Positions 52,978 to 61,527 are shown, numbered from the stretch's first letter. The stretch: 64,000 bases of DNA from Streptomyces sp. MMG1121 (GCF_001280015.1 NZ_LGDV01000096.1:62001-126000); one strand, 5' to 3'. Program-made: numbers and translations. Notes: a model not told the origin generated them from the sequence alone.

Positions 52978-53318
52978 GCGGGGCGAAGAGGCGAAGGCGA
53001 AGAGGCAAAAGCGAAGAGGCAAAGGTAAGGAGCAAAGGTAAGGAGCGGTCCTCTCGGGGGCCGTTCCCCTGACCGGCGCAACATACGCGTAGGCCATTTG
53101 TGCGGCCCCCGCCACAAGGCCGTGCCAGAGGCGAAGATCCCGAGTTCAGATGGTGTTTGCCTCGAATCGATAACGGCTTCGCGAGAGGGTTTTTTGCGAC
53201 ATCTACGCGCGTTACGATGCCGCGAAGCCGACGCCGCCGGGGCGTCTCGGCTGGAGCGCTGGCATGGTGCTCCCATCAAGCGCCGACATGGCGCTCAGGT
53301 CAGGTGAAGGAGCCTCCC
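52978..53318. other. Gene-free leader region before the nucleoside operon
   Basis: 341 bp with no credible gene. It begins with a tandem purine-rich array (52983-53050), then a moderately AT-richer stretch around 53090-53220 (CATTTGTGCGGCCCC, GGTTTTTTGCGACATC). This second part probably holds the promoter of the BMP lipoprotein gene. I cannot fix -10 and -35 boxes with confidence. Confidence 0.5.
52983..53050 (+). repeat. Tandem purine-rich array
   Basis: Three near-identical 14-bp units (GCGAAGAGGCRAAR) at 52983, 52997 and 53011 are followed by two 13-bp units (GTAAGGAGCAAAG-like) at 53025 and 53038. The array begins 5 bp after the M20 stop. Units are too short and unspaced for a CRISPR. 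The repeated AAGAGG/AAGGAG core resembles ribosome-binding sequences, but no start codon is suitably placed. Confidence 0.65.
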
Positions 53319-54374
53319 GTGCGCCGGGTAGCCAAGCTTTCCGCTGCGTGTCTCGCGACCGCGGCACTCGCCGTGACTGCCACCGCGTGTGGCAGCACGT
53401 CCTCCGATGAAAACAACAACTCGTCCTCCTCGGGCGGCGGCAAGGGCGTCAAGATCGGTCTCGCCTACGACGTCGGCGGCCGCGGTGACCGCTCCTTCAA
53501 CGACTCCGCCGCGCGCGGTGCCGACAAGGCCGAGAAGGAGTTCGGCGGTTCCATCAAGGAGCTGACCGCGAAGACCTCGGACACCCCGGCCGACCGTGTG
53601 CAGCGCCTCACGGACCTGGCCCAGGCCGGCTACAACCCGATCGTCGCGGTCGGTTACACCTATGCGCCCGCCGTGCAGCAGGTGGCGAAGCAGTTCCCGA
53701 AGACCTCCTTCGGCCTCGTCGACTCCGTGGTGAGCGGCAGCAACGTCAACAGCATCACCTTCACGGAGGAGGAAGGCTCCTACCTCGCCGGTGTGGCCGC
53801 CGCGCTGAAGACGAAGAAGGACCACGTCGGCTTCATCGGCGGTGTCGACAGCCCGCTGATCAAGAAGTTCGAGGCGGGTTACGTCCAGGGTGTGCACGAC
53901 ACCAACCCGAAGATCAAGGTCGACACCCAGTACCTGAGCCACGGCGCGGACACCTCCGGCTTCTCCAGCCCGGACAAGGGCCAGCAGGCCGCGCAGGGCA
54001 TGCTGGACAACGGCGCCGACGTGATCTACACGGCCGCCGGCTCCTCCGGCAACGGCGCGATCGAGGCCGTGCACGGCGTCAAGGGCGCCTGGGCCATCGG
54101 CGTGGACTCCGACCAGTACAACATCCCGGGTCTCGCCCAGTACAAGAGCTCGATCCTGACCTCGATGGTCAAGAACGTCGACGTCGGTGTCTACGACTTC
54201 ATCAAGTCCGTCAAGGACGGCAAGCCGCTGAACGGCAACAACGTCTACTCGCTCGCCAAGGGCGGTGTCTCGCTCGCCACGAGCGGCGGCTTCATCAAGG
54301 ACATCCAGCCCAAGCTGGACGCCGCGAAGAAGAAGATCGTCGACGGCCAGATCAAGGTCAAGACCACCCCGTGA
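53319..54374 (+). CDS. BMP-family nucleoside-binding lipoprotein
   Basis: A 351-residue extracytoplasmic binding protein. The signal peptide ends in VTATAC (lipobox, Cys23), followed by a Ser/Asn-rich linker. KIGLAYDVGGRGDRSFNDSA is the hallmark of basic-membrane-protein/PnrA-type nucleoside receptors; FTEEEGSYLAGVAAAL, GFIGGVDSPLIKKFEAGY, DVIYTAAGSSGNGAIEA and GVDSDQYN follow. GTG 53319 has GAAGGAG six bases upstream. The binding protein opens an operon with ATPase, two permeases and nucleoside-salvage enzymes. Confidence 0.9.
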   Translation: MRRVAKLSAACLATAALAVTATACGSTSSDENNNSSSSGGGKGVKIGLAYDVGGRGDRSFNDSAARGADKAEKEFGGSIKELTAKTSDTPADRVQRLTDLAQAGYNPIVAVGYTYAPAVQQVAKQFPKTSFGLVDSVVSGSNVNSITFTEEEGSYLAGVAAALKTKKDHVGFIGGVDSPLIKKFEAGYVQGVHDTNPKIKVDTQYLSHGADTSGFSSPDKGQQAAQGMLDNGADVIYTAAGSSGNGAIEAVHGVKGAWAIGVDSDQYNIPGLAQYKSSILTSMVKNVDVGVYDFIKSVKDGKPLNGNNVYSLAKGGVSLATSGGFIKDIQPKLDAAKKKIVDGQIKVKTTP

Positions 54375-54378
54375 CCTG

Positions 54379-54472
54379 ACGGGTCCGGCCGGTCCCGACC
54401 GAGGGATCCGGCCGGCCCGTTCGGACTTCGGCTCGGCGAGGGAACGTCGTCCCCGCGACCCCTCGCCGAGCC
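54379..54472 (+). terminator. Two consecutive hairpins after the binding-protein gene
   Basis: The first pairs ACGGGTCCGGCCGG (54379-54392) with CCGGCCGGCCCGT (54408-54420), with one bulge. The second pairs GGCTCGGCGAGGG (54430-54442) perfectly with CCCTCGCCGAGCC (54460-54472). They lie between the lipoprotein and ATPase genes. They probably cause partial termination or protect the 3' end, giving more binding protein than ATPase. Confidence 0.7.
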
Positions 54473-54484
54473 ATAACAATGTGT

Positions 54485-54511
54485 CAACTCTACGCGTGTA
54501 GCGTCGAGTTG
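54485..54511 (+). promoter_or_regulatory. Nested inverted repeat upstream of the ATPase gene
   Basis: CAACTC (54485-54490) and GAGTTG (54506-54511) form a perfect outer repeat. CTACGC/GTGTAG (54490-54501) forms an inner repeat with one mismatch. TAGCGT at 54499-54504 could be a -10. It may be an operator-controlled internal promoter for the transporter genes. Confidence 0.4.
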
Positions 54512-54577
54512 CCGCGCTAGCGTCGCCGACGCCTGCCACCTCCCCTACGCAGCCCCTTTCCCCGAGGAGAGTGCGCC

Positions 54578-56137
54578 ATCAACGCGTCCAGCCCTCCCGC
54601 TGCCGTCGAACTGCGCGGCATCACCAAGCGTTTCCCCGGCGTCGTCGCCAACCGCGACATCGACATCACCGTCCGCACGGGCACCGTCCATGCCCTGTGC
54701 GGTGAGAACGGCGCCGGCAAGTCCACCCTGATGAAGATCCTCTACGGCATGCAGCAGCCGGACGAGGGCACCATCACGGTCAACGGGGAGCAGGTCGTCC
54801 TGCACAACCCCGGCGACGCCATCGCCCGCGGCATCGGCATGGTGCACCAGCACTTCATGCTCGCCGACAACCTCACCGTGCTGGAGAACGTCGTCCTCGG
54901 CGCGGAGAAGCTGTACGGCATCGGCGGCAAGGCCCGCGCCAAGATCAAGGAGATCTCGGACGCGTACAGCCTGAACGTCCGCCCGGACGTGCTCGTGGAA
55001 GAGCTGGGCGTCGCCGACCGCCAGCGCGTGGAGATCCTCAAGGTCCTCTACCGCGGCGCCAAGACGCTGATCCTCGACGAGCCGACGGCCGTGCTCGTGC
55101 CGCAGGAGGTCGACGCGCTCTTCGACAACCTGCGTGAGCTGAAGGCCGAGGGCCTCACCGTCATCTTCATCTCCCACAAGCTGGGCGAAGTCCTCTCCGT
55201 CGCCGACGAGATCACCGTCATCCGGCGCGGTACGACGGTCGGCACGGCCGAGCCGTCCAGGACCACCCCCAAGCAGCTCGCCGAGATGATGGTCGGCAGC
55301 GAACTGCCCACCCCGGAGACCGCGGAGTCCACCGTCACGGACGTCCCGATGCTCAAGATCGACGGTCTGCACCTGGCGCAGACCGACCTCGACGGCATCG
55401 AGCGGATCATCCTGGACGAGGTCTCCCTCACCATCCACAAGGGTGAGGTCCTCGGCATCGCCGGCGTGGAGGGCAACGGCCAGTCCGAGCTGGTCGAGGC
55501 GATCATGGGGATGCGCGACCCCGACGTCGGCGTGATCACCCTCGACGGCGCCGACATCTCGCACGCCCCCACCCGCCACCGCCGCGAGGCCGGCATCGGC
55601 TACATCCCCGAGGACCGTCACCGCCACGGCCTGCTCCTCGAAGCGCCGCTGTGGGAGAACCGCATCCTCGGCCACGTCTCCGAGAAGCCCAACTCCCGCG
55701 GCCCCCTGCTCGACATCAAGGCGGCCCGCGCCGACACCGAGCGGATCGTCCAGGCCTACGACGTCCGCACCCCCGGTATCGACGTCACCGCGGCCTCGCT
55801 CTCCGGCGGCAACCAGCAGAAGCTGATCGTCGGCCGCGAGATGAGCCACAACCCCAAGCTGCTCATCGCCGCCCACCCCACCCGTGGCGTGGACGTCGGC
55901 GCGCAGGCGGCCATCTGGGACTACATCCGCGAGGCCCGCCGCGAAGGCCTGGCCGTGCTGCTGATCTCCGCCGACCTGGACGAGCTGATCGGGCTCTCCG
56001 ACACCCTGCGGGTGATGTACCGCGGCCGCCTGGTCGCCGACGCCGACCCCGCCACCATCACCCCCGAAGAGCTGGGCTCCGCCATGACGGGTGCGGCCAC
56101 CGGCCACCTGGAGCACACAGAGGACGACGAGCGATGA
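54578..56137 (+). CDS. Nucleoside ABC transporter ATP-binding protein with apparent AUC start
   Basis: A 519-residue protein with two ATPase domains, as in BMP-type (RbsA-like) nucleoside importers. Numbering from the AUC, Walker A is GENGAGKST (42-50), Walker B LILDEPTAVL, and the second domain begins near residue 270 with GVEGNGQSELV and SLSGGNQQKLIVGREM. The first ATG in frame (54731) would remove Walker A. Between the upstream region and that ATG no ATG, GTG or TTG exists in frame. The only codon well placed behind GAGGAG (54564-54569) is ATC at 54578. A sequencing error at this base cannot be excluded. Its stop overlaps the permease start (ATGA). Confidence 0.85.
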   Translation: MNASSPPAAVELRGITKRFPGVVANRDIDITVRTGTVHALCGENGAGKSTLMKILYGMQQPDEGTITVNGEQVVLHNPGDAIARGIGMVHQHFMLADNLTVLENVVLGAEKLYGIGGKARAKIKEISDAYSLNVRPDVLVEELGVADRQRVEILKVLYRGAKTLILDEPTAVLVPQEVDALFDNLRELKAEGLTVIFISHKLGEVLSVADEITVIRRGTTVGTAEPSRTTPKQLAEMMVGSELPTPETAESTVTDVPMLKIDGLHLAQTDLDGIERIILDEVSLTIHKGEVLGIAGVEGNGQSELVEAIMGMRDPDVGVITLDGADISHAPTRHRREAGIGYIPEDRHRHGLLLEAPLWENRILGHVSEKPNSRGPLLDIKAARADTERIVQAYDVRTPGIDVTAASLSGGNQQKLIVGREMSHNPKLLIAAHPTRGVDVGAQAAIWDYIREARREGLAVLLISADLDELIGLSDTLRVMYRGRLVADADPATITPEELGSAMTGAATGHLEHTEDDER

Positions 56138-57261
56138 ACAAGCTGACCTCACGGATCGACAAGGAGCGGCTGCTCCTCGGCATCGCCGCGCCGCTGCTGG
56201 CGGTCGTCGCCGCGCTCGTCGTCACCGCCCTGGTGATCCTCTCGACCGGCAAGAACCCCGGCCCCGCCTTCAACGACATGCTGACCTACGGCTTCGCCAG
56301 CGACAGCCAGGTCTACATCCTCAACAAGGCGACCACGTACTACCTCGCGGGTGTCTCGGTGGCCATCGGCTTCCGGATGAACCTGTTCAACATCGGTGTC
56401 GACGGCCAGTACCGGCTCGCCGGGTTCTTCGCCGCCGTCCTCGGCGGCGCGCTGACCCTGCCCGGCTGGCTCGCGATCCCGCTGATCCTGATCTGCGCCA
56501 TGGCGACCGGCGCCCTGTGGGCGGGCATCGCCGGCGTCCTCAAGGTGACCCGCGGCGTCAGCGAGGTCATCTCGACGATCATGCTGAACTCGATCGCCAC
56601 CGCGATCATCGCCTACCTGCTCCAGCCCGGAAAGCTGGCCCAGCTCTATCAGGGCGGCACGGTCGTCGCCACCAAGCCGCTGCCGTCCTCGTCGCACTTC
56701 TTCAACATCAACACCGGCGCGTCCGGCGAGCTGTGGGGCTTCATCCTCATCGCCGCCGCCGTCGGCATCGCCTACTGGTTCGTGCTCGGCCGTACCCGGT
56801 TCGGCTACGACCTGCGCACCGTCGGCCAGTCCGAGTCCGCCGCGACCGCGAGCGGTGTGTCGGTGAAGAAGATGGTCGTCACCAGCATGATCATCTCGGG
56901 TGCGGTGGCCGGTCTGATCGGCATGCCGACCCTGCTCAACGACAGCTACCAGTACAGCAGTGACTTCCCGACCGGCATCGGCTTCACCGGCATCGCCATC
57001 GCGCTGCTCGGCCGCAACAACCCGATCGGTATCGCCATCGGCGCCCTGCTGTGGGGCTTCCTGGAGCGCACCACGAACCACCTGGAGTTCCAGGGGTACG
57101 ACAAGGAGATCCTCGGCGTCATCCAGGGCGTCATCGTCCTGTGTGTCGTCATCGCCTACGAGGTCGTACGCCGCTACGGCCTCAAGCGCCAGCAGCAGAA
57201 GGTCGGCGCCGAACTCGCGGCCCAGGCCGCCGCCGCGACGAAGAAGCAGGAGGTGGCGTAA
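56134..57261 (+). CDS. Nucleoside ABC transporter permease, subunit 1
   Basis: A 375-residue inner-membrane protein of the branched-chain/ribose-type permease family. The YYLAGVSVAIGFRMNLFNIG and VDGQYRLAGFFAA segments are the NupP/YufP-type signature. FGYDLRTVGQSESAATASGV is the cytoplasmic coupling loop. Eight to ten helices are visible. The start overlaps the ATPase stop and its stop overlaps the second permease start (TAATG), so all are coupled. Confidence 0.9.
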   Translation: MNKLTSRIDKERLLLGIAAPLLAVVAALVVTALVILSTGKNPGPAFNDMLTYGFASDSQVYILNKATTYYLAGVSVAIGFRMNLFNIGVDGQYRLAGFFAAVLGGALTLPGWLAIPLILICAMATGALWAGIAGVLKVTRGVSEVISTIMLNSIATAIIAYLLQPGKLAQLYQGGTVVATKPLPSSSHFFNINTGASGELWGFILIAAAVGIAYWFVLGRTRFGYDLRTVGQSESAATASGVSVKKMVVTSMIISGAVAGLIGMPTLLNDSYQYSSDFPTGIGFTGIAIALLGRNNPIGIAIGALLWGFLERTTNHLEFQGYDKEILGVIQGVIVLCVVIAYEVVRRYGLKRQQQKVGAELAAQAAAATKKQEVA

Positions 57262-58547
57262 TGACTGCCACGATGACCGACACGCCGCCGCCCGCGGCGC
57301 CCAAGGCGGCGGGCGCGCCGCAGCGCTCGGGCCGCTCCGTCGGCCAGATCCTCATGATCGTCGCCGGGGCCCTGCTCCTCCTCGCCGCCGTCCGTGTGAT
57401 CACCGGTTCGCAGGACCTCGACTCCGCCGGACAGGTCAGCGCCGCCCTCAGCCTCGCCGTGCCGATCGGCCTCGCCGGTCTGGCCGGTCTGTGGTCCGAG
57501 CGGGCCGGCGTGGTCAACATCGGCCTCGAAGGCATGATGATCCTCGGCACCTTCGGCGCCGGCTGGATCGGCTGGCAGTCCAGCCCCTGGCTCGGCCTGC
57601 TGATGGGCATCGCCTTCGGCGCCCTCGGCGGCCTGGTGCACGCCGTCGCCACCGTCACCTTCGGCGTCGACCACATCGTCTCCGGTGTCGCGATCAACCT
57701 GCTCGCGCTCGGCGCCACCCAGTACCTCGCCAAGCTGTTCTTCAACAACGGCGCGGCGGTCAACGCGGGCGGCAACCCCAAGCAGTCCCCGCCGGCGGCC
57801 GCGCTGCCCGACGTCACCGTGCCCGGCCTCTCCGACGGCCTGCAGTCGATCGAGAACCACCACTGGTTCCTGATCTCCGACCTCGCCGGCATCCTCGGCG
57901 GCCTGGTCACCCACCTGTCCGTCATCACGGTCCTGGCCGCGCTGCTGTTCGTCGGCACCTGGTGGCTGCTGTGGCGCACCCCGTTCGGTCTGCGGCTGCG
58001 CTCCTGCGGCGAGAACCCGACCGCCGCGGAGTCGCTCGGCGTCAACGTGTACTCGTACAAGTACGTGGCCGTCGCCGTCTCCGGCGGCCTCGCCGGCCTC
58101 GGCGGCGCCTTCCTCGCCCTGGTCACCTCGCACACCTACCTGGAGGGCCAGACCGGCGGCCGCGGCTACATCGGCCTCGCGGCGATGATCTTCGGCAACT
58201 GGCGGCCGGGCGGCCTGGCGATGGGCGCGGGCCTGTTCGGCTACTCGGACGCGCTCCAGCTGCGCAACGGCGGCGTGACCGTCCACGCGCTGCTCCTCCT
58301 CCTGGTCGTGCTGCTCGCGGCGCTGGCCGGGTGGAAGCTGTACAAGAAGGCGATGCGCCAGGGCGTGATCAGCGCCGTCATGGCGGCACTGATCCTGGTC
58401 TGGTACCTGCTGACGGACGAGGTCCCGAGCGACTTCGTCGGTGCCACCCCGTACGTCGTCACCCTGCTGGTGCTGTCCCTGTCGGCGCAGCGCCTGCGGA
58501 TGCCGAAGGCGGACGGCATGCGGTACCGGAAGGGCCAGGGCAAGTGA
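57261..58547 (+). CDS. Nucleoside ABC transporter permease, subunit 2
   Basis: A 428-residue permease, partner of subunit 1 (NupQ/YufQ type). GLAGLWSERAGVVNIGLEGM is the family signature, and FGLRLRSCGENPTAAESLGV the coupling loop. It extends beyond the usual ~310 residues with two additional helices near the end (GVISAVMAALILVWYLLTDE, YVVTLLVLSLSAQRL). An N-terminal Pro/Ala-rich cytosolic segment precedes the first helix. Its stop overlaps the GTG of cytidine deaminase (GTGA). Confidence 0.9.
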   Translation: MTATMTDTPPPAAPKAAGAPQRSGRSVGQILMIVAGALLLLAAVRVITGSQDLDSAGQVSAALSLAVPIGLAGLAGLWSERAGVVNIGLEGMMILGTFGAGWIGWQSSPWLGLLMGIAFGALGGLVHAVATVTFGVDHIVSGVAINLLALGATQYLAKLFFNNGAAVNAGGNPKQSPPAAALPDVTVPGLSDGLQSIENHHWFLISDLAGILGGLVTHLSVITVLAALLFVGTWWLLWRTPFGLRLRSCGENPTAAESLGVNVYSYKYVAVAVSGGLAGLGGAFLALVTSHTYLEGQTGGRGYIGLAAMIFGNWRPGGLAMGAGLFGYSDALQLRNGGVTVHALLLLLVVLLAALAGWKLYKKAMRQGVISAVMAALILVWYLLTDEVPSDFVGATPYVVTLLVLSLSAQRLRMPKADGMRYRKGQGK

Positions 58548-58948
58548 CACGGCAGAGCGCCGAGTTCGACTGGGAGGCGCTGCGGGAGGTGGCGCGGGAG
58601 GCGATGTCCCACGCGTACGCCCCCTACTCCGGCTTCCCGGTCGGCGTGGCGGGCCGGGTCGACGACGGCCGCACGGTCACCGGCTGCAATGTGGAGAACG
58701 CCTCCTACGGCCTCGGCCTGTGCGCCGAGTGCGGTCTGGTCTCGGATCTGCAGCGCACGGGTGGCGGCCGGCTGACCCACTTCACCTGTGTGAACGGCGA
58801 GGGCGCCCTGCTGGTGCCCTGCGGCCGCTGCCGCCAGCTGCTGTACGAGTTCGGCGGCCCGGACCTCCTCCTGGACACCCCGGAGGGCGTCCTGCCCCTC
58901 TCCGAGATGCTGCCCCAGGCCTTCGGCCCGGACCATCTCACCAAGTAA
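58544..58948 (+). CDS. cdd: Cytidine deaminase
   Basis: Hydrolytic deamination of cytidine and deoxycytidine to uridine forms; 134 residues, the small homotetrameric type. The zinc site is GLCAECG (Cys60, catalytic Glu62) and PCGRCRQLL (Cys93, Cys96). CNVENASYG binds the ribose. GTG start overlapping the permease stop makes uptake and salvage a single translational unit. A strong hairpin follows the stop. Confidence 0.95.
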   Translation: MTRQSAEFDWEALREVAREAMSHAYAPYSGFPVGVAGRVDDGRTVTGCNVENASYGLGLCAECGLVSDLQRTGGGRLTHFTCVNGEGALLVPCGRCRQLLYEFGGPDLLLDTPEGVLPLSEMLPQAFGPDHLTK

Positions 58949-58954
58949 CGCCGT

Positions 58955-58987
58955 ACGGCCCCCCTGCCCCGCTCGCAGGGGGGCCGT
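58955..58987 (+). terminator. Strong hairpin between cdd and deoA
   Basis: ACGGCCCCCCTG (58955-58966) pairs perfectly over 12 bp with CAGGGGGGCCGT (58976-58987). deoA begins only 29 bp later with no room for a separate promoter, so this is probably a partial terminator or processing site that lowers deoA levels. Confidence 0.75.
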
Positions 58988-59016
58988 GCACTTCGCAATT
59001 CTCCGAAGGGAACGCC

Positions 59017-60300
59017 ATGGCCATGGACGCCATCTCCGTGATCCGCACGAAGCGGGACCGCGGCGAGCTGACCGACGAGCAGATCGACTGGGTCATCGAC
59101 GCCTACACCCGTGGCGAGGTCGCCGACGAGCAGATGTCCTCGCTCGCGATGGCGATCCTGCTCAACGGCATGAACCGCCGAGAGATCGCCCGCTGGACGG
59201 CGGCCATGATCGCCTCGGGCGAGCGCATGGACTTCTCGTCGCTGTCCCGCCCGACGGCGGACAAGCACTCCACGGGCGGTGTGGGCGACAAGATCACCCT
59301 GCCGCTGGCGCCGCTCGTGGCCGCGTGCGGTGCGGCGGTCCCGCAGCTCTCGGGCCGGGGCCTCGGCCACACCGGCGGCACCCTGGACAAGCTGGAGTCG
59401 ATCCCCGGCTGGCGTGCCCTGCTCTCCAACGAGGAGATGCTGTCCGTGCTGGAGGGCACGGGCGCGGTGATCTGCGCGGCGGGCGACGGCCTGGCTCCGG
59501 CGGACAAGAAGCTCTACGCACTCCGTGACGTCACCGGCACGGTGGAGGCGATCCCCCTGATCGCCTCGTCCATCATGTCGAAGAAGATCGCGGAGGGCAC
59601 GGGCTCCCTGGTCCTGGACGTGAAGGTGGGCAGCGGCGCCTTCATGAAGACGATCGAGGACGCCCGCGAACTGGCGTCGACCATGGTCGGCCTCGGTACG
59701 GACCACGGGGTGAGGACGGTCGCGCTCCTGACGGACATGTCGACCCCGCTGGGCCTCACGGCCGGCAACGCGCTGGAGGTCCGCGAGTCGGTCGAGGTGC
59801 TGGCGGGCGGCGGCCCGGCGGACGTGGTCGAGCTGACGATCGCTCTGGCGCGGGAGATGCTGGACGCGGCGGGCGTCAAGGACGCCGACCCGGCGAAGGC
59901 CCTGGCCGACGGCTCGGCGATGGACGTCTGGCGCCGGATGATCGCGGCGCAGGGCGGCGACCCGGACGCGGTCCTGCCCACCTCGCGTGAGCAGCACGTG
60001 GTGAAGGCCTCCGCCTCGGGCGTCCTGACCCGCCTCGACGCCTACGACATCGGCATCGCCGCGTGGCGCCTGGGTGCCGGGCGCGCCCGCAAGGAGGACC
60101 CGGTGCAGGCGGCGGCGGGCGTCGAGATGCACGCCAAGCCGGGCGACAAGGTGACCGAGGGCCAGCCCCTCCTGACCCTGCACACCGACACCCCGGAGCG
60201 CTTCGAGTACGCGCTCCAGGCGGTGGAGGGCTCGTACGACATCGCGGCACCGGGGACGGACTTCACGACGTCGCCGGTGGTGCTGGAGCGGATCGCCTGA
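59017..60300 (+). CDS. deoA: Thymidine/pyrimidine-nucleoside phosphorylase
   Basis: Phosphorolysis of thymidine (and possibly uridine) to base and (deoxy)ribose-1-phosphate; 427 residues, normal size. RPTADKHSTGGVGDKITLPL is the phosphate/substrate signature, followed by SGRGLGHTGGTLDKLESIPG. A Gly-rich hinge and the C-terminal SGVLTRLDAYDIGIAAWRLG, ARKEDPVQAAAGVEMH are conserved. ATG 59017 has GAAGGGAA upstream. It ends the nucleoside uptake and salvage operon. Confidence 0.93.
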   Translation: MAMDAISVIRTKRDRGELTDEQIDWVIDAYTRGEVADEQMSSLAMAILLNGMNRREIARWTAAMIASGERMDFSSLSRPTADKHSTGGVGDKITLPLAPLVAACGAAVPQLSGRGLGHTGGTLDKLESIPGWRALLSNEEMLSVLEGTGAVICAAGDGLAPADKKLYALRDVTGTVEAIPLIASSIMSKKIAEGTGSLVLDVKVGSGAFMKTIEDARELASTMVGLGTDHGVRTVALLTDMSTPLGLTAGNALEVRESVEVLAGGGPADVVELTIALAREMLDAAGVKDADPAKALADGSAMDVWRRMIAAQGGDPDAVLPTSREQHVVKASASGVLTRLDAYDIGIAAWRLGAGRARKEDPVQAAAGVEMHAKPGDKVTEGQPLLTLHTDTPERFEYALQAVEGSYDIAAPGTDFTTSPVVLERIA

Positions 60301-60322
60301 CCAGGGAGTTCCTCGTTCGAAT

Positions 60323-60356
60323 GAAGGGGATCGGTGGACCTGCACCGGTCCCCTTC
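60323..60356 (+). terminator. Hairpin terminator after deoA
   Basis: GAAGGGGATCGGTG (60323-60336) pairs over 14 positions with CACCGGTCCCCTTC (60343-60356), with one G-T wobble and a six-base loop. It starts 22 bp after the deoA stop and closes the nucleoside operon. Confidence 0.8.
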
Positions 60357-60395
60357 GAGATGCTGGGAGCGGTGACGCACCGACAGGAGACCGCC

Positions 60396-60650
60396 ATGAG
60401 CGCACTCACCGTGCGCCAGGACCCCGACCAGAACGGGGACGACCTCGTCCCGTACTGGGAGGAGCCGGAACGGCCCATCGCGGAACGCGTCCAGCGACGT
60501 CACGACCGGCACAGGCGGGTTCCCCGTCGGCCGGCCCTCACCCCAAGACCGTCGCCACCCCCACCAACACCGGCACCGACACCACCGTCGACAGCAGGAT
60601 CGACTCGCGTGCCAGCGACTCGGCCACCCGGTACCGGCCGGCGTACGTGA
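60396..60650 (+). CDS. Possible small protein (uncertain)
   Basis: An 84-residue reading frame with a good CAGGAGA ribosome-binding site before its ATG. The first half (MSALTVRQDPDQNGDDLVPY, WEEPERPIAERVQRRHDRHR) has a protein-like composition. The second half is Pro/Thr-rich and lies antisense to the AEC transporter gene (113 bp overlap), as expected of a chance frame. It may be a real short protein with a poorly constrained tail. I recognise no domain. Confidence 0.3.
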   Translation: MSALTVRQDPDQNGDDLVPYWEEPERPIAERVQRRHDRHRRVPRRPALTPRPSPPPPTPAPTPPSTAGSTRVPATRPPGTGRRT

Positions 60651-61458
60651 ACAGGTTCTGCGCGGCCGGGAGGGCCGAGGTGACCACCACGTCCAGCAGG
60701 GGCGCGCCGTGCAGGCCGAAGACGCTCGTCGCCAGAGCCCATGCCACCGCCGGCTGTCCCACCGACTTCAACACGACCGACAGCAGCACCAGTTCACGGT
60801 CCCGCCCCCGCCCAGGGGCCGCGCTGCCGTGCAACGACATGCCGAACGTCAGCAGCGCCGCCGGGACGGACATGTTGCCGATCAGGATGAGGGGGTCCAG
60901 GACCGGGCCCGGGATGCGCCAGCCCGCCGCCGACACCACGACGCCCGACAGGGAGCCGACCGCTATCGGGTTGCGCAGCGGGGTCAGCAGACGCCGCCAC
61001 ACCGTGCCCTTCCCGCCCGCGCCCGACAGGTCCAGGACCGTCAGCGCGATCGGGGTCACCAGGACCACCTGGAACAGCAACACCGGTGCCACCAGCGACG
61101 CGTCGCCCAGGACGTACGCCGCGATCGGGATGCCGAGGTTGCCCGAGTTGACGTAGCCGGAGCACAGGGCGCCGATCGTGGTGCGTCCCACGCCCCAGCG
61201 CCGGACCGCGCCGGCCGCCGCGAAGAACCCGGCCACCGCTGCCGTGCTCAGCGCCGTCACCAGCAGGCGAGCGGAGAACAGGACCGACAGGTCGGCCTTC
61301 GCCAGGGTCGTGAAGAGGAGCGCGGGGCCCGCCACCGTGAAGGCCAGCCGGGTCAGGACCTCGCCGCCCTGCTCGCCGAGCGTGCCACGCCGGCCGAGTG
61401 CGTAACCCACCCCGATGACGACCGCGATCACCGCGAAACCGCTCAGCACCCCCTCCAC
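60538..61458 (-). CDS. Auxin-efflux-carrier (AEC) family transporter
   Basis: A 306-residue membrane protein with about ten helices in two repeats. GFAVIAVVIGVGYALGRRGT opens it; GYVNSGNLGIPIAAYVLGD is the conserved crossover of bacterial AEC proteins, and the second repeat has ALPAAQNLFTYAGRYRV. Family members export malate, malonate or other organic acids. It starts at GTG 61458. It diverges from the STAS-domain gene (69 bp between starts). No substrate can be assigned. Confidence 0.82.
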   Translation of the reverse strand: MEGVLSGFAVIAVVIGVGYALGRRGTLGEQGGEVLTRLAFTVAGPALLFTTLAKADLSVLFSARLLVTALSTAAVAGFFAAAGAVRRWGVGRTTIGALCSGYVNSGNLGIPIAAYVLGDASLVAPVLLFQVVLVTPIALTVLDLSGAGGKGTVWRRLLTPLRNPIAVGSLSGVVVSAAGWRIPGPVLDPLILIGNMSVPAALLTFGMSLHGSAAPGRGRDRELVLLSVVLKSVGQPAVAWALATSVFGLHGAPLLDVVVTSALPAAQNLFTYAGRYRVAESLARESILLSTVVSVPVLVGVATVLG

Positions 61459-61527
61459 AGGGCCAAGCCTCTGAGGAGAACGGTGCCCCGGTCAATGTGA
61501 TCTTCATCGATCTCGGCGGGGTGCGCG

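Noticed and set aside
52983..53050. CRISPR array
   Set aside because: Units of 13-14 bp are directly adjacent with no spacers, and there are no cas genes.
54731..56137. ATPase gene starting at the first in-frame ATG
   Set aside because: This start lies within the segment after Walker A and would leave the first ATPase domain without its nucleotide site, while upstream codons match the family.
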